A DNA stretch of 64,000 nucleotides from Paludicola sp. MB14-C6 (GCF_030908625.1 NZ_CP133133.1:1922001-1986000); one strand, 5' to 3'. Positions 19,095 through 28,110 are shown, counted from the stretch's first letter. The notes: generated by a model from the letters alone, not told the origin. Numbers and translations are program-made.

Positions 19095-20567
19095 ATGAGA
19101 GGAATATATACACCGGTAACAAAAATCAGACGTCAAGTATTTGAAAAAGTTGCAGAGCTTGCTTTTTCAAATGATTACTCCAAAGTTGATGATATCCCTT
19201 ATGAAATCATTAAAGGTGAAGTTGCTTCTTATCGTGAGAGCGTTTTTAAAGAGAGGGCAATCGTAGCAGAACGAATTCGGTTGGCTTGTGGGCTATCTGT
19301 GCGTCAAGCAGACGAACACGCTCCTTTATCACGTGATTTCAATAAGGCAGTTGCTTGTGAGCGTGTTTATGAGCCACCTCTAGTGGAAGTTATTCCGTTT
19401 GCTTGTAATGCTTGTCCGGAAACGGCTTATGAGGTAACCAATAATTGTAGAAATTGTTTAGCACATCCGTGTACAAGTGTCTGCCCGGTTAAAGCAGTAT
19501 CTATAGTAAACGGCAAATCTTTTATTGATAAAGAAAAATGTGTAAAATGCGGTCGATGTGCAGAAGCATGTCCGTATAATGCAATTGTAAAATATGATAG
19601 ACCATGTGCAGCAGCTTGTGGCGTTGATGCAATTGAGAGTGATCATTTGGGACGTGCACAAATTAACCATGATAAATGTGTGTCATGTGGTCAATGCTTA
19701 GTGCATTGTCCGTTTGCTGCAATTTCAGATAAATCACAAATATTTCAGTTGATTTTAGCATTAAAGAGTAACAACAATGTCATTGCTGAAATAGCACCTG
19801 CTTTTGTTGGACAATTTGGTCCGTTAGCAACACCAAACAAAGTCAAAGCCGCATTGTTGGAAATTGGGTTTAAAGATGTTTATGAAGTAGCTCTTGGAGC
19901 AGATGCTGGTGCGATTGCAGAAGCAGAACATTTTCTACATGCAATTCCGAATGAGCAGCCATTGTTAGCAACATCATGTTGCCCATCATGGTCTGTTATG
20001 GCAAAAACACTCTTCCCAGAATTAGCGGAATGCGTTTCAGGAGAATTAACTCCTATGGTTGCAACAGCAAGAATGGTGAAGAAAGATCATCCAGATGCAA
20101 AAGTTGTTTTTATCGGTCCATGTGCAGCAAAAAAACTAGAGGCTTTTCGTAGAACAGTAAAAAGTGATGTTGATTTTGTAATTACCTTTGAAGAGTTAAT
20201 GGGTATTTTTGCAGCTAAAAATATTGACTTCACGCAAGAATGTGGAGAAACAGTTGAAGATGCAGCAGCAACCGGTCGTGGCTATGGTGTTGCCGGTGGT
20301 GTAGCGGATGCAATTGTTAGCTGTATTAAGAAAATGGATCCGGAACGTGAAGTATTGGTTGATCGTGCAGAAGGCTTACGCAATTGCAGAAAGATGCTGA
20401 CACTTGCAAAAGCAGGAAAACGCAATGGCTATTTACTAGAGGGTATGGCTTGTGAAGGTGGATGTATTGGTGGAGCCGGTACTTTACAACCACTAGTAAA
20501 AGCTGCTGCTCAAGTGAAAAAATTTGCTTCTGAATCTCCTTATCCAAACGTAATGGATAAAAAATAG
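19095..20567 (+). CDS. [FeFe] hydrogenase, group B-like
   Basis: Reversible hydrogen production or uptake with ferredoxin-type electrons. The 490-residue protein has a cysteine-rich N-terminal part (Cys118, 121, 126, 130), two [4Fe-4S] ferredoxin motifs (Cys149/152/155/159 and Cys195/198/201/205) and then the H-cluster domain. Its three H-cluster motifs are TSCCPSW at 293-299, FIGPCAAKK around 339-347 and EGMACEGGCIGGAG near the C-terminus. The GPC in place of the MPC of group A enzymes and the EGMAC form suggest the poorly studied group B. ATG at 19095 is preferred because AAAGG lies 9 bases upstream; the ATG at 19086 would directly abut that site. It is followed by a strong terminator. Confidence 0.9.
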   Translation: MRGIYTPVTKIRRQVFEKVAELAFSNDYSKVDDIPYEIIKGEVASYRESVFKERAIVAERIRLACGLSVRQADEHAPLSRDFNKAVACERVYEPPLVEVIPFACNACPETAYEVTNNCRNCLAHPCTSVCPVKAVSIVNGKSFIDKEKCVKCGRCAEACPYNAIVKYDRPCAAACGVDAIESDHLGRAQINHDKCVSCGQCLVHCPFAAISDKSQIFQLILALKSNNNVIAEIAPAFVGQFGPLATPNKVKAALLEIGFKDVYEVALGADAGAIAEAEHFLHAIPNEQPLLATSCCPSWSVMAKTLFPELAECVSGELTPMVATARMVKKDHPDAKVVFIGPCAAKKLEAFRRTVKSDVDFVITFEELMGIFAAKNIDFTQECGETVEDAAATGRGYGVAGGVADAIVSCIKKMDPEREVLVDRAEGLRNCRKMLTLAKAGKRNGYLLEGMACEGGCIGGAGTLQPLVKAAAQVKKFASESPYPNVMDKK

Positions 20568-20605
20568 AATGAATTGTTGAGCAATACTCATCAAATATGA
20601 AATAG

Positions 20606-20639
20606 AGCGACAGCTATAGGAATGATAGCTGTCGCTTTT
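20606..20639 (+). terminator. terminator of the hydrogenase operon
   Basis: 12-bp stem AGCGACAGCTAT / ATAGCTGTCGCT, seven-base loop, followed by TTTT. Confidence 0.8.
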
Positions 20640-20755
20640 GCAATAGAAATATGTTTAGTCTGAAAAGACATGTGATACCCAACTATAATTGATTTAGAAT
20701 TATTTTAGTGATATACTTGCTATAGGTTATTTAAGCATAATTCGGAGGTGTTTTC

Positions 20756-21505
20756 TTGTTAAACGGTCTCTATATAAACGATGTAATACTAAGTAAACCA
20801 ATTGAAAGAACTTCATATTTGTATGATATACCATCCGTAAACTATTTAATAAACAATCATAAAATATCTTTTCAGAAAAAAGTTACATTCTTTGTAGGAG
20901 AAAATGGAACAGGCAAGTCGACTTTTCTTGAAGCAATTGCTGTAGCCTTTGGCTTTAATGCTGAAGGCGGAACGAAAAATTTTAGCTTTTCAACAAATCA
21001 ATCACATTCAGAGTTGTGGAAACATATCACGTTATCCAAATCTAAAATAGCAAAAGATGGCTTTTTTCTTAGAGCAGAAAGTTTTTATAATTTTGCAAGC
21101 AAGATTGATCAAATGGATAGTGAACCTTCATTTGGTGCTCTGATAATTGATAGTTATGGAGGCGTTTCTTTACATGAACAATCGCATGGTGAAAGTTTTT
21201 TGGCATTAGTACAAAATCGATTTGGAGGAAATGGTGTATATATTTTGGATGAGCCTGAAGCCGCATTGTCTCCAATGAGATTGTTAACATTGCTTGCAGA
21301 AATAAATGAATTGACAAAACGCAATTCACAATTTATCATTGCAACGCATTCACCGATTTTGATGACATATCCTGATGCAGAAATACTTGAATTTTCTCAG
21401 AAAGGTATTCAATCGGTAGGATATAAGGATACAGAACATTATCAAATTACAAGACGATTTTTAGAAAATCCTGAACAAATATATAAATATTTATTTGAAG
21501 AATAA
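20756..21505 (+). CDS. small AAA/ABC-type ATPase (COG3910-like)
   Basis: A protein of 249 residues in the RecF/SMC-like ATPase group. Walker A is GENGTGKS at 48-55, Walker B is VYILDEPEAAL near 160-170, and the switch histidine lies in ATHSPILM. It is a compact domain without a coiled-coil arm, as in the predicted-ATPase family COG3910, whose function is unknown. The start is TTG at 20756, supported by a CGGAGGTG site 6 bases upstream and by the lack of a nearby ATG. It stands alone between the hydrogenase terminator and rsmE. Confidence 0.8.
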   Translation: MLNGLYINDVILSKPIERTSYLYDIPSVNYLINNHKISFQKKVTFFVGENGTGKSTFLEAIAVAFGFNAEGGTKNFSFSTNQSHSELWKHITLSKSKIAKDGFFLRAESFYNFASKIDQMDSEPSFGALIIDSYGGVSLHEQSHGESFLALVQNRFGGNGVYILDEPEAALSPMRLLTLLAEINELTKRNSQFIIATHSPILMTYPDAEILEFSQKGIQSVGYKDTEHYQITRRFLENPEQIYKYLFEE

Positions 21506-21757
21506 TTTTATTCCATTGTCATCGGTATTTTTAAACCACAAAAATTTGTATATCCGTACTATGATATAAGGTAAAATAAAATAAGGGTACAAGCAGATAC
21601 TAAAATTAAGATAGCCATTTATGATATTATTGTTGTGTTAATATTGAGAGTGGGTATTATTTATGTTATGATTTAACCTATCTATTACTAAAGTGGTTTT
21701 GACTCAAATAGTTTAAAATATATAATTGAAAGTGACATGAAGGAGGTTGTTATATAA

Positions 21758-22474
21758 ATGCCACGTTTTTTTAGCAATCAAATTGCAAGCAACCAAATAA
21801 TCATTACTGGGGAAGATGCTAAACATATTACAAAAGTTTTACGTATGAAAATGGGTGAGGCTATTACAGTTAATGATAAAGCCGGAACCGATTATGAATG
21901 TGAAATTGCTGAAATTGGGGAACAAGTTATTTTAAATGTATTAACAAAACATAAGAACGAAACGGAACCTAACGTAGAAATTGTATTATATCAAGCACTT
22001 CCCAAATCGGATAAATTAGATTTTATTGTGCAAAAAGCAGTAGAGCTGGGTGTGACCAAGATTGTACCGATGACTACAAAGTTTTGCATTGCAAAAGCCG
22101 ATGAAAAATCATTTGAAAAAAAATTGATTCGTTATAATAAAATTGTTTTTGAAGCAGCAAAACAGTCCGGAAGAGGAATAATTCCTTTGGTCGAGAATAT
22201 ACTAAGTTTTGAGCAAGCAATTCAACAAGGAAAAGACGAGTGTAGTATTTTATACTATGAGCATGGTGGAGAACCAACAGCCTGTATTGTAAATAGTAAT
22301 ACGTCAAAGGTGAATATTTATGTTGGCAGCGAGGGAGGATTTAGTGAGCAAGAGGTTATCTATGCGAAAGAGCATGGAATTCGACTTGGAACACTAGGAA
22401 AGCTGATTCTTCGTTGTGAAACTGCACCAATTGTAGGATTAAGTTTAGTACTAAATGCAACAAATCATATGTAA
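21758..22474 (+). CDS. rsmE: 16S rRNA (uracil(1498)-N(3))-methyltransferase
   Basis: Methylates U1498 of 16S rRNA with S-adenosylmethionine. The 238-residue protein has an N-terminal PUA-like domain (GEDAKHITKVLRMKMGE) and a C-terminal SPOUT knot with VGSEGGFSEQEV and LGKLILRCETAP, the cofactor-binding loops of the RsmE family. An AGGAGG site precedes the ATG. In many Firmicutes the gene sits beside prmA; here it is alone. Confidence 0.93.
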   Translation: MPRFFSNQIASNQIIITGEDAKHITKVLRMKMGEAITVNDKAGTDYECEIAEIGEQVILNVLTKHKNETEPNVEIVLYQALPKSDKLDFIVQKAVELGVTKIVPMTTKFCIAKADEKSFEKKLIRYNKIVFEAAKQSGRGIIPLVENILSFEQAIQQGKDECSILYYEHGGEPTACIVNSNTSKVNIYVGSEGGFSEQEVIYAKEHGIRLGTLGKLILRCETAPIVGLSLVLNATNHM

Positions 22475-22579
22475 TTAGTTTCGAAATGATTACAATTTAT
22501 AACAATTTGCTTTTCAGCTTGAATTTATTGTGTATGGCATATATAATAAAAATAGAAAAGATAAAAGGGGTACGTTGGT

Positions 22580-22855
22580 ATGAAAAAAAATAAAAAATGG
22601 ATTATAGCTATCGTTGCTATTGCGACAGCACTTGTAGGAATTGCAGTTGCTGTGGGTGCATTTTTAAAGAAAAAAGCTGCTGCAATTAGTGAAGACTTGG
22701 ATTTTGATGCCGATTTCTATGATGAGGATGATGACTTTTTTGAAGAGGGCTCAGATGAACCTCAAGAAGAAACACATACCTCTATTGAAAATGAATCTGA
22801 CCTTGGCGTAGAGGAAGAAAACGATCAAAATCAAACAGAAGAACATAAGAACTAA
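22580..22855 (+). CDS. small membrane-anchored protein with acidic tail
   Basis: A protein of 91 residues: a basic start, one membrane helix at about residues 8-28, then KKKAA and a strongly acidic tail rich in Asp and Glu. No family is recognised. The AAAAGGGG site supports the start. It is followed by a strong palindromic terminator and then by the initiator tRNA gene, so it marks the last chromosomal gene before the island. Confidence 0.6.
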   Translation: MKKNKKWIIAIVAIATALVGIAVAVGAFLKKKAAAISEDLDFDADFYDEDDDFFEEGSDEPQEETHTSIENESDLGVEEENDQNQTEEHKN

Positions 22856-22880
22856 TTGGAAAAATAAATAACAAAATTTA

Positions 22881-22918
22881 TTGCAACACTTTTTTAAAAA
22901 AAGTGTTGCAATTTACTT
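22881..22918 (+). terminator. palindromic terminator before the initiator tRNA
   Basis: Stem TTGCAACACTTTTTT with its complement AAAAAAGTGTTGCAA; a T-rich stretch follows. Confidence 0.75.
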
Positions 22919-22963
22919 TTATTAGTGCTATACTATATAAGCACTCAGGAAAACAGAATATAT

Positions 22964-23041
<78 letters not shown>

Positions 23042-23051
23042 TTTTTTGTAT

Positions 23052-23087
23052 AAAAAGACTAAATTATTAATGGATTTAGTCTTTTTT
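23052..23087 (+). terminator. terminator of the initiator tRNA gene
   Basis: Stem AAAAAGACTAAAT / ATTTAGTCTTTTT with a nine-base loop. A near-identical copy follows the tRNA fragment at 38217-38254. Confidence 0.8.
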
Positions 23088-23162
23088 CTATGCTAAAATA
23101 ATATAAGCCAATAGACTTTAGGAAGATATTGGAGTATAATGTCTGATGTAAGGATCTATGTT

Positions 23163-23180
23163 ACCCTTAAAATACCCTTA
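23163..23180 (+). repeat. left-end paired repeats, candidate integrase arm sites
   Basis: ACCCTTAAAATACCCTTA: the heptamer ACCCTTA twice, 11 bases apart, that is one helical turn. The same arrangement occurs at 38033-38050 near the other end of the island in the same orientation. The preceding 40 bases are also related (AGATATTGG followed by TAATGT in both). Confidence 0.55.
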
Positions 23181-23203
23181 TTATCGAAATGAGGTTTTTT
23201 ATT

Positions 23204-24163
23204 ATGAAAGTATTCATTAGTTGGTCTGGTGAGTTAAGTAAGAAAATAGCTGAGATATTAAAAAGAAAAATTCCATGTATTATTCAATCAGTTGAAGTGT
23301 TCTATTCGTCAAATGATATTCAAAAAGGTGAAAATTGGGATGCAAAATTGGTTGATGAATTAGCAAGCTGCAATTTTGGAATTGTTTGTTTAACACAGGA
23401 GAATGTTAATGCACCTTGGGTGCATTTTGAATCTGGTGCATTATCAAAGGCCCTAGATTCAAGGGTATCAGCACTACTCATTGATATTAACCCCTCTGAG
23501 CTAAAAGGACCTCTAAGCAAGTTCCAAAATACAAAAATAGATAAAGAAGACTTTAAATTACTAATGACATCCATAAATAACGCGACTGAAAGTAAGTTGA
23601 GTAAAGAAGTTTTGGAAGAGACATTTGAAATGGTATGGAAAAGCATAGATGAGGAGATAAAAAGTGTTTTGTCATCAGTAAAACCAAGTATGAATCAACC
23701 ACAACCAAAAGCAAGTCAAGAAAATAGCCAAGCAATAGAGGAAATACTAGTGTTACTTAGAAAACAAAACAATATACTTTCAGATCCAGAGCAATTCATA
23801 CCACAAAATTATTTAGCTCGTGTATTAACGGAGTGTTCAAGAAAAATGCCATTAAATTCACGTAGAATTAATGTGGATAATCGAAGTACAGAAGAATTTA
23901 TTTATGAAATTGTGAGATGGATGGAAAATGTCGGTTGCGCTTGTGAGAATAGCCCTTATATGCGTGAGATGTACAGTATGCTTGAATTTGATAGGTTAGT
24001 TTCAATTATTTTGAGTTTGCTAGATCATTCATCTAAAAATGATTTTTCTATAGAATTTCTAAATGAAATGCGACATAAGTTATTTCGATTAAGAGATTTT
24101 AGAGAGCCATCTATTTCAGATAACCGGGATATAAAACTAGGGTATACCAAGAATTTTGTGTAA
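23204..24163 (+). CDS. TIR-domain protein, candidate NADase defence effector
   Basis: A protein of 319 residues as encoded. Residues 1-150 form a TIR-like domain opening with MKVFISWSGELS. The segment APWVHFESGAL places Glu76 where TIR NAD-cleaving enzymes carry the catalytic glutamate. The rest is helical and of unknown family, perhaps sensing or oligomerisation. ATG at 23204 is preferred over 23189 because GAGGT lies 8 bases upstream. It is the first gene inside the island, a usual place for defence cargo, and no partner such as ThsA is adjacent. An IS256 copy inserted at its last codon: the final seven residues, GYTKNFV, and the stop are read from the IS end, while the original protein probably ended DIKLC. 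Function as a phage defence protein is an inference. Confidence 0.75.
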   Translation: MKVFISWSGELSKKIAEILKRKIPCIIQSVEVFYSSNDIQKGENWDAKLVDELASCNFGIVCLTQENVNAPWVHFESGALSKALDSRVSALLIDINPSELKGPLSKFQNTKIDKEDFKLLMTSINNATESKLSKEVLEETFEMVWKSIDEEIKSVLSSVKPSMNQPQPKASQENSQAIEEILVLLRKQNNILSDPEQFIPQNYLARVLTECSRKMPLNSRRINVDNRSTEEFIYEIVRWMENVGCACENSPYMREMYSMLEFDRLVSIILSLLDHSSKNDFSIEFLNEMRHKLFRLRDFREPSISDNRDIKLGYTKNFV

Positions 24164-25622
24164 ATAGAAAAACAATCAGAACAAGAAATAGGAACAAAAT
24201 AGTAATTGACATAGTGTATAGGTTAGTTGAAACAAGTTTATTTAATGACAAAAGGGGCATGCCCCTTTTGTCATTAAATTTTGGCGGATGAACATAGAAT
24301 CATCCAGCGATTCTGTCCGAAAACATGATGTTTAATTGGTTTAAAACAACGTCCCAATTTCGACAACGTTGTGTCCATCGTTCGACAATTTTTTTTGAAG
24401 CTAAATACAGTATCCTTTTTAAACTATCATCATTTTGAAATGATGGTTTATTCTTGGTTATTTGTCTGAACTGCCTGTTTAATCCCTCAATAATATTAGT
24501 TGTGTATATTATTTTCCTTACATCAGTTGGATATGCAAAAAAGGTTGATAGTATATCCCAGTTATCCTCCCAACTCTTTATGCAAGAAGGATAACTTTTA
24601 CCCCATTTTTCTTTGAATGATATTAGATTATTCAATGCTTCTTCCTCTGTAACAGCTTGATATACTAGTTTTAGATCTGCCATTAACTTCTTGATATCTT
24701 TGTATCCTACATATCGTGTTGAATATCGAATTTGATGTATAATACAACGTTGAATGTGCGCTTTGGGATATGCTGCATTGATTGCTTCTTTAAAACCTTT
24801 TAAACCGTCAACACAAAATAGGTATACATCTTGCAAACCCCTTGATTTCAAGTCATTCATAACGCTCAACCAGAATTTTGAGCTCTCGTTTTCTCCAATC
24901 CAAATGCCCAATATATCTTTATTTCCTTCAAGTGTAATTCCTAAAACCACATATGCTGCTTTCGTTACAAACTGATTGTTTTCTTTTACTTTGTAGTGTA
25001 TTGCATCCATGAACACAAATGGGTATACACTATCTAGTGGACGGTTTTGCCATGCTGTTACTTCCGGCATTATTTTTTCTGTTATCTTGCTTACTAGTCC
25101 ATCTGAAATTTCTACATCATAAAGATTTTTTACTTGTTCAGCAATATCTCGTTGAGACATGCCACAAGAGTAAAGTGCAATAATTTTTTCTTCCATCCCG
25201 TCAGCATTACGATTATATTTACCAATAATTTGTGGTTCAAATTCACCGTTTCTATCACGAGGAACATTAATATCCACTTCGCCAAGTTGTGTTTTAACTG
25301 TTTTCTTTGAATATCCATTTCGATAATTTTTCGACATGCTTTTTCCGTCATCGTTCGCTATTCTTTGACTTTTTTGGTAACCCAATTCTTCGTCTAATTC
25401 ACTATCCATAACTTGCTGAAGAACATCTTTGAACATCTCTTTCATTGCCTGCATAACCTCTGTTGTGCTTGTGAAGTTTTGGCTGTTCACATACTCTTTT
25501 AATAACTCTTTCGGTTGCTTTTCCATAAAAAAATACTTCCTTTCATACTTGAATTTATTATCTTAATTCTTGTCTGATTGGAAGTACCTTATTCACTTTT
25601 ACACAAAATTTTCGGGAGTCTC
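24140..25622 (-). mobile_element. IS256-family insertion sequence, copy 1
   Basis: 1483 bases, the same length as copy 2 at 32182-33664, with an identical transposase and opposite orientation. The ends are imperfect 27-bp inverted repeats; the outer transposase-proximal end reads GAGACTCCCGAAAATTTTGT and the other GGGTATACCAAGAATTTTGT. The flanks TAAAACTA and AAAAACTA agree at seven of eight bases, a probable target duplication. Inside, a perfect palindromic terminator follows the transposase gene. Confidence 0.9.
24300..25526 (-). CDS. IS256 family (mutator-type) transposase
   Basis: A protein of 408 residues of the IS256/Mutator DDE family, identical in sequence to the second copy. Recognisable parts are the N-terminal helical region, GEVDINVPRDRNGEFEP, the first catalytic Asp in FMDAIHYKV, the second in FCVDGLKGFKEAI with the C/DxxH-type CIIHQIRYSTR, and a C-terminal Glu in NIIEGLNRQFR. 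All three acidic residues appear present, so it is probably active. Its gene fills the element and is preceded by GGAAG. Confidence 0.95.
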   Translation of the reverse strand: MEKQPKELLKEYVNSQNFTSTTEVMQAMKEMFKDVLQQVMDSELDEELGYQKSQRIANDDGKSMSKNYRNGYSKKTVKTQLGEVDINVPRDRNGEFEPQIIGKYNRNADGMEEKIIALYSCGMSQRDIAEQVKNLYDVEISDGLVSKITEKIMPEVTAWQNRPLDSVYPFVFMDAIHYKVKENNQFVTKAAYVVLGITLEGNKDILGIWIGENESSKFWLSVMNDLKSRGLQDVYLFCVDGLKGFKEAINAAYPKAHIQRCIIHQIRYSTRYVGYKDIKKLMADLKLVYQAVTEEEALNNLISFKEKWGKSYPSCIKSWEDNWDILSTFFAYPTDVRKIIYTTNIIEGLNRQFRQITKNKPSFQNDDSLKRILYLASKKIVERWTQRCRNWDVVLNQLNIMFSDRIAG

Positions 25623-25658
25623 AAAAACTATGTTAAAAAAGCAGCTCATTTAAGAATG

Positions 25659-26846
25659 CTACCATAACTCCGCCATCTTATCAACAGCCTCACGTTTTAA
25701 ATCAATTGATGAGTGACAATACAAATCCATTGTAAGCTGAACGGTAGCATGTCCTAAGATATCGCTCACAGCTTTAATCGGTACACCACTTTCAATTGCT
25801 CTTGTAGCAAAGGTGTGACGTAACGCATGAAAATTAGCATGACTAATGCCTGCTTGTTTCAATAGCCGATTATACATGTCACGCATGGTAGACGGTTCAA
25901 TTACACCACCAAGCTGTGTAGCAAAAATATAATCATTATCATCGTAAGCGCTACTAGCAAGAGTTTTCTCTTGTTGTTGGCGCTTTTGATATTCCAGAAG
26001 CTTTATAAAGATTTTTTCTTGGATAGGGACTTCACGATAACTGTTATCTGTTTTGACATTACCCTCTAATATCATTGTTTTTGGTGCATTCGAGTTTTCA
26101 AGTTCAGCTATGCTCGTTTTTACACGTTGCAATGTTCTTCGGATAAACAACACTTTACGGTCAAAATCAATATCGTTCCATTTGAGTCCACAAAGCTCAC
26201 CAATACGCATTCCTGTAGATAAATCAAGTAAAATGGCAAATCCTAATCGCTCGCTATCAATGTGTTGCAACAAAGTCTTTTGCTCACTTCGAGATAATAC
26301 ACGCATTTCTTTATTCTCACGCTTGGGAAGAATCGTGTTATCACTTACATTACTTGCAATCATATTATTTTTACATGCTTGTTCAAGTGCCTTGTGCAGC
26401 ATGTTATGTAGATTTCGCAATGTTTTAGGAGATAAGCCGCCTTTTCCATCAAGCCTACCACTTTCGCTTTTCTCGTTGTAAAAAACCTGAAGTCTATCAG
26501 TTGTTAGATTCTTTAAGGGGATGCCACCCATAATGGGGTTAATGTGGTTATGGATATAACCTTCATAGCTGATGTAAGTTGATGGCCTTAATGTAACACT
26601 CGCATATTCTTTTAACCAGGTGGTGAGCCATTCGGATAGCGTAATCTTGTTTGGTGCAATATACTGTCCTGCATGGAGTTTATTTAATACATCATTTAAC
26701 TTTTTAGCAACTTCTGTTCTGGTCTTACCATAAATGGATCGTTGAATTTGTCTACCAAGCTCATTTCTGCCTGCGGTATAGCGAGCTTCCCATTTTCTGT
26801 CAGGACGATTTCTAATACTCCCCTCATTATGTCCGTTTTTACCCAT
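25659..26846 (-). CDS. tyrosine site-specific integrase of the island
   Basis: A protein of 395 residues in the Tn916-like phage integrase group: an N-terminal arm-binding domain (residues 5-60), a SAM-like core-binding domain (about 70-165) and a catalytic domain. The catalytic set is complete: Arg214 in STGMRIGELCGL, His340 and Arg343 in HALRHTFA, His366 in LGHATV and the nucleophile Tyr376 in MDLYCH. ATG at 26846 is chosen since AGGAAG lies 8 bases upstream; the GTG at 26855 would overlap that site. It should recombine the 31-bp site in the tRNA. The gene reads toward the tRNA, with an IS256 copy inserted between. Confidence 0.93.
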   Translation of the reverse strand: MGKNGHNEGSIRNRPDRKWEARYTAGRNELGRQIQRSIYGKTRTEVAKKLNDVLNKLHAGQYIAPNKITLSEWLTTWLKEYASVTLRPSTYISYEGYIHNHINPIMGGIPLKNLTTDRLQVFYNEKSESGRLDGKGGLSPKTLRNLHNMLHKALEQACKNNMIASNVSDNTILPKRENKEMRVLSRSEQKTLLQHIDSERLGFAILLDLSTGMRIGELCGLKWNDIDFDRKVLFIRRTLQRVKTSIAELENSNAPKTMILEGNVKTDNSYREVPIQEKIFIKLLEYQKRQQQEKTLASSAYDDNDYIFATQLGGVIEPSTMRDMYNRLLKQAGISHANFHALRHTFATRAIESGVPIKAVSDILGHATVQLTMDLYCHSSIDLKREAVDKMAELW

Positions 26847-27213
26847 CTCTTTCACTTCCTACTCGACTAATGCCTGTTGATTTCGAAATTGTCGAATAAC
26901 TTGGAAAAGCTTCTTTGCATGTTTCTTTCATTCTGCTTATGATATAGCAATATATAACAAAATCAGTTGACTTGATGTTAGTTTTAAAAATATATGGATC
27001 AAGTTTAAACCAACGATTTTTTGTTAAGTAAATAATTTTGTAACGGTTAGTTATGTATTGCTTGTTTTTATAACAATGTTCTTTTTGGATGAAAAAACGT
27101 TCTTGTAATTCCTTTAATGCTGATTGCACAGTTTTTATACTCATGTTACATGCTTTTTCAATACTGGTAAGTTTACACTTTACATAAGGTGAGGAATTCA
27201 TCCTAGAATACAA
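26839..27213 (-). pseudogene. helix-turn-helix (replication-initiator-like) gene, truncated at both ends
   Basis: The frame encodes a two-part helix-turn-helix protein. A first half has a winged-helix pattern (LTSIEKACNMSIKTVQSALKEL) and a second half starts again with FPSYSTISKSTGISR. The second recognition helix is cut short at GISR and replaced by VGSERDG, where the integrase ribosome binding site begins, and the stop overlaps the integrase start. In frame, family-like residues continue upstream to about 27298 (IDNAIFKYKLSPKAIFVYSYL), but no ATG, GTG or TTG is available there; the first possible codon is TTG at 27213. It looks like a damaged replication or regulatory gene of the element, although translation from a non-standard start cannot be excluded. 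Confidence 0.5.
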
Positions 27214-27292
27214 ATAAGAATATACAAAAATAGCTTTAGGTGAGAGCTTGTACTTGAAGATAGCATTATCAATCCTAACAAAGTGTTGTATG

Positions 27293-27741
27293 CTATCCCT
27301 CGCTATTCCAGTTAAGGTTATTTAAAGAGTTATCTTCACTTGTCATAAACTCATAAAATTCTTGCTTGCTCAGTTTTAGGTATGCTATAGCCATGGCTTT
27401 TGAATCACGCTTGATTTCATTGAAATGTTGCTGTTTTGAAGGAGGAATAATGCTATTCATTATATAAGCTGAAAGATAAAAATTAGATACACTTTGATAT
27501 CCGATTTTAGCAATTAACTTTGCAATACATTCAAATTGTGGAAAGCAAGTTGCTTTGATTTCATCGTTAATCTGTTCTCGGATAAAATCAATACTTTCTG
27601 CTGCAAGATCTTTTTGTAATCCCATTGCAACAAATTTTCTAACTAATTCAGAATGTGAAATCCCTTTTTACTTGCTAGTGATGAAATTGTGTCATAAGTT
27701 TTGTCATCAAGTCTCACATCAATTTTCTTTGTCGTAGGCAC
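27293..27741 (-). pseudogene. ribbon-helix-helix (CopG/MobC-like) protein gene with a frameshift
   Basis: From GTG at 27741 (AAGAGG 8 bases upstream) the frame reads PTTKKIDVRLDDKTYDTISS, a typical start of a CopG-type ribbon-helix-helix protein, then runs into a stop after KKGFHILN. One frame over, the reading continues ISHSELVRKFVAMGLQKDL and on for about 110 residues to 27293. Restoring one base at the A5G3 run near 27665 joins both parts into a protein of roughly 145 residues. It is either a true frameshift or a homopolymer sequencing error. Such proteins bind DNA as plasmid-mobilisation or partition accessory factors. Confidence 0.6.
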
Positions 27742-27796
27742 TCTAATCACCTCTTTTCACGCAGAAATTGCCTGGAGTGGTAGGAAGGCAGGAATA

Positions 27797-27879
27797 GTCG
27801 TCGGACGGACGACCTGTAACAGCTTAAAACCACAGGTTTTAACAATGGCGACAATTAAGATTTGAAACCGACAATTGTC
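27797..27879. repeat. cluster of short inverted repeats between the RHH and Xis genes
   Basis: Three adjacent dyads: GTCGT...ACGAC at 27797-27813, TTAAAACC-ACA-GGTTTTAA at 27824-27842 and GACAATTGTC at 27870-27879. CGACAATT is repeated 20 bases apart (27849 and 27869). The position is compatible with an origin of transfer, an Xis/RHH binding region or a promoter control region. Confidence 0.4.
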
Positions 27880-27900
27880 CGACAGTAAAAATTCTTATTT

Positions 27901-28110
27901 TTAGCCGTTTGCTACTTGAATATTGTTGTCAATCCATTCAAATAAACGGTATTTTGGAACTACCATACGCTTTCCAATATGGAGAGTTGGGAAGTTTTTA
28001 GACTTTAAAAGATTGTAAGCATTTGCTCGAGAAATTCCTAGAATGTCTGCAACATCTGCAGCTGATAAAGCGAACGGGAGATCCTGTACTGATTTTACTT
28101 TAGTGTCCAT
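27901..28110 (-). CDS. excisionase-like / MerR-type helix-turn-helix protein
   Basis: A protein of 69 residues. The core LSAADVADILGISRANAYNLLK is a HTH_17 (excisionase family) winged helix, followed by the wing segment FPTLHIGKRMVVPKYRLFEWI. Proteins of this size and type act as recombination directionality factors for tyrosine integrases, bending the att region for excision. It is encoded on the same strand as the integrase within the island, which supports that role. An AAAGGAC site precedes the start. Confidence 0.8.
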   Translation of the reverse strand: MDTKVKSVQDLPFALSAADVADILGISRANAYNLLKSKNFPTLHIGKRMVVPKYRLFEWIDNNIQVANG

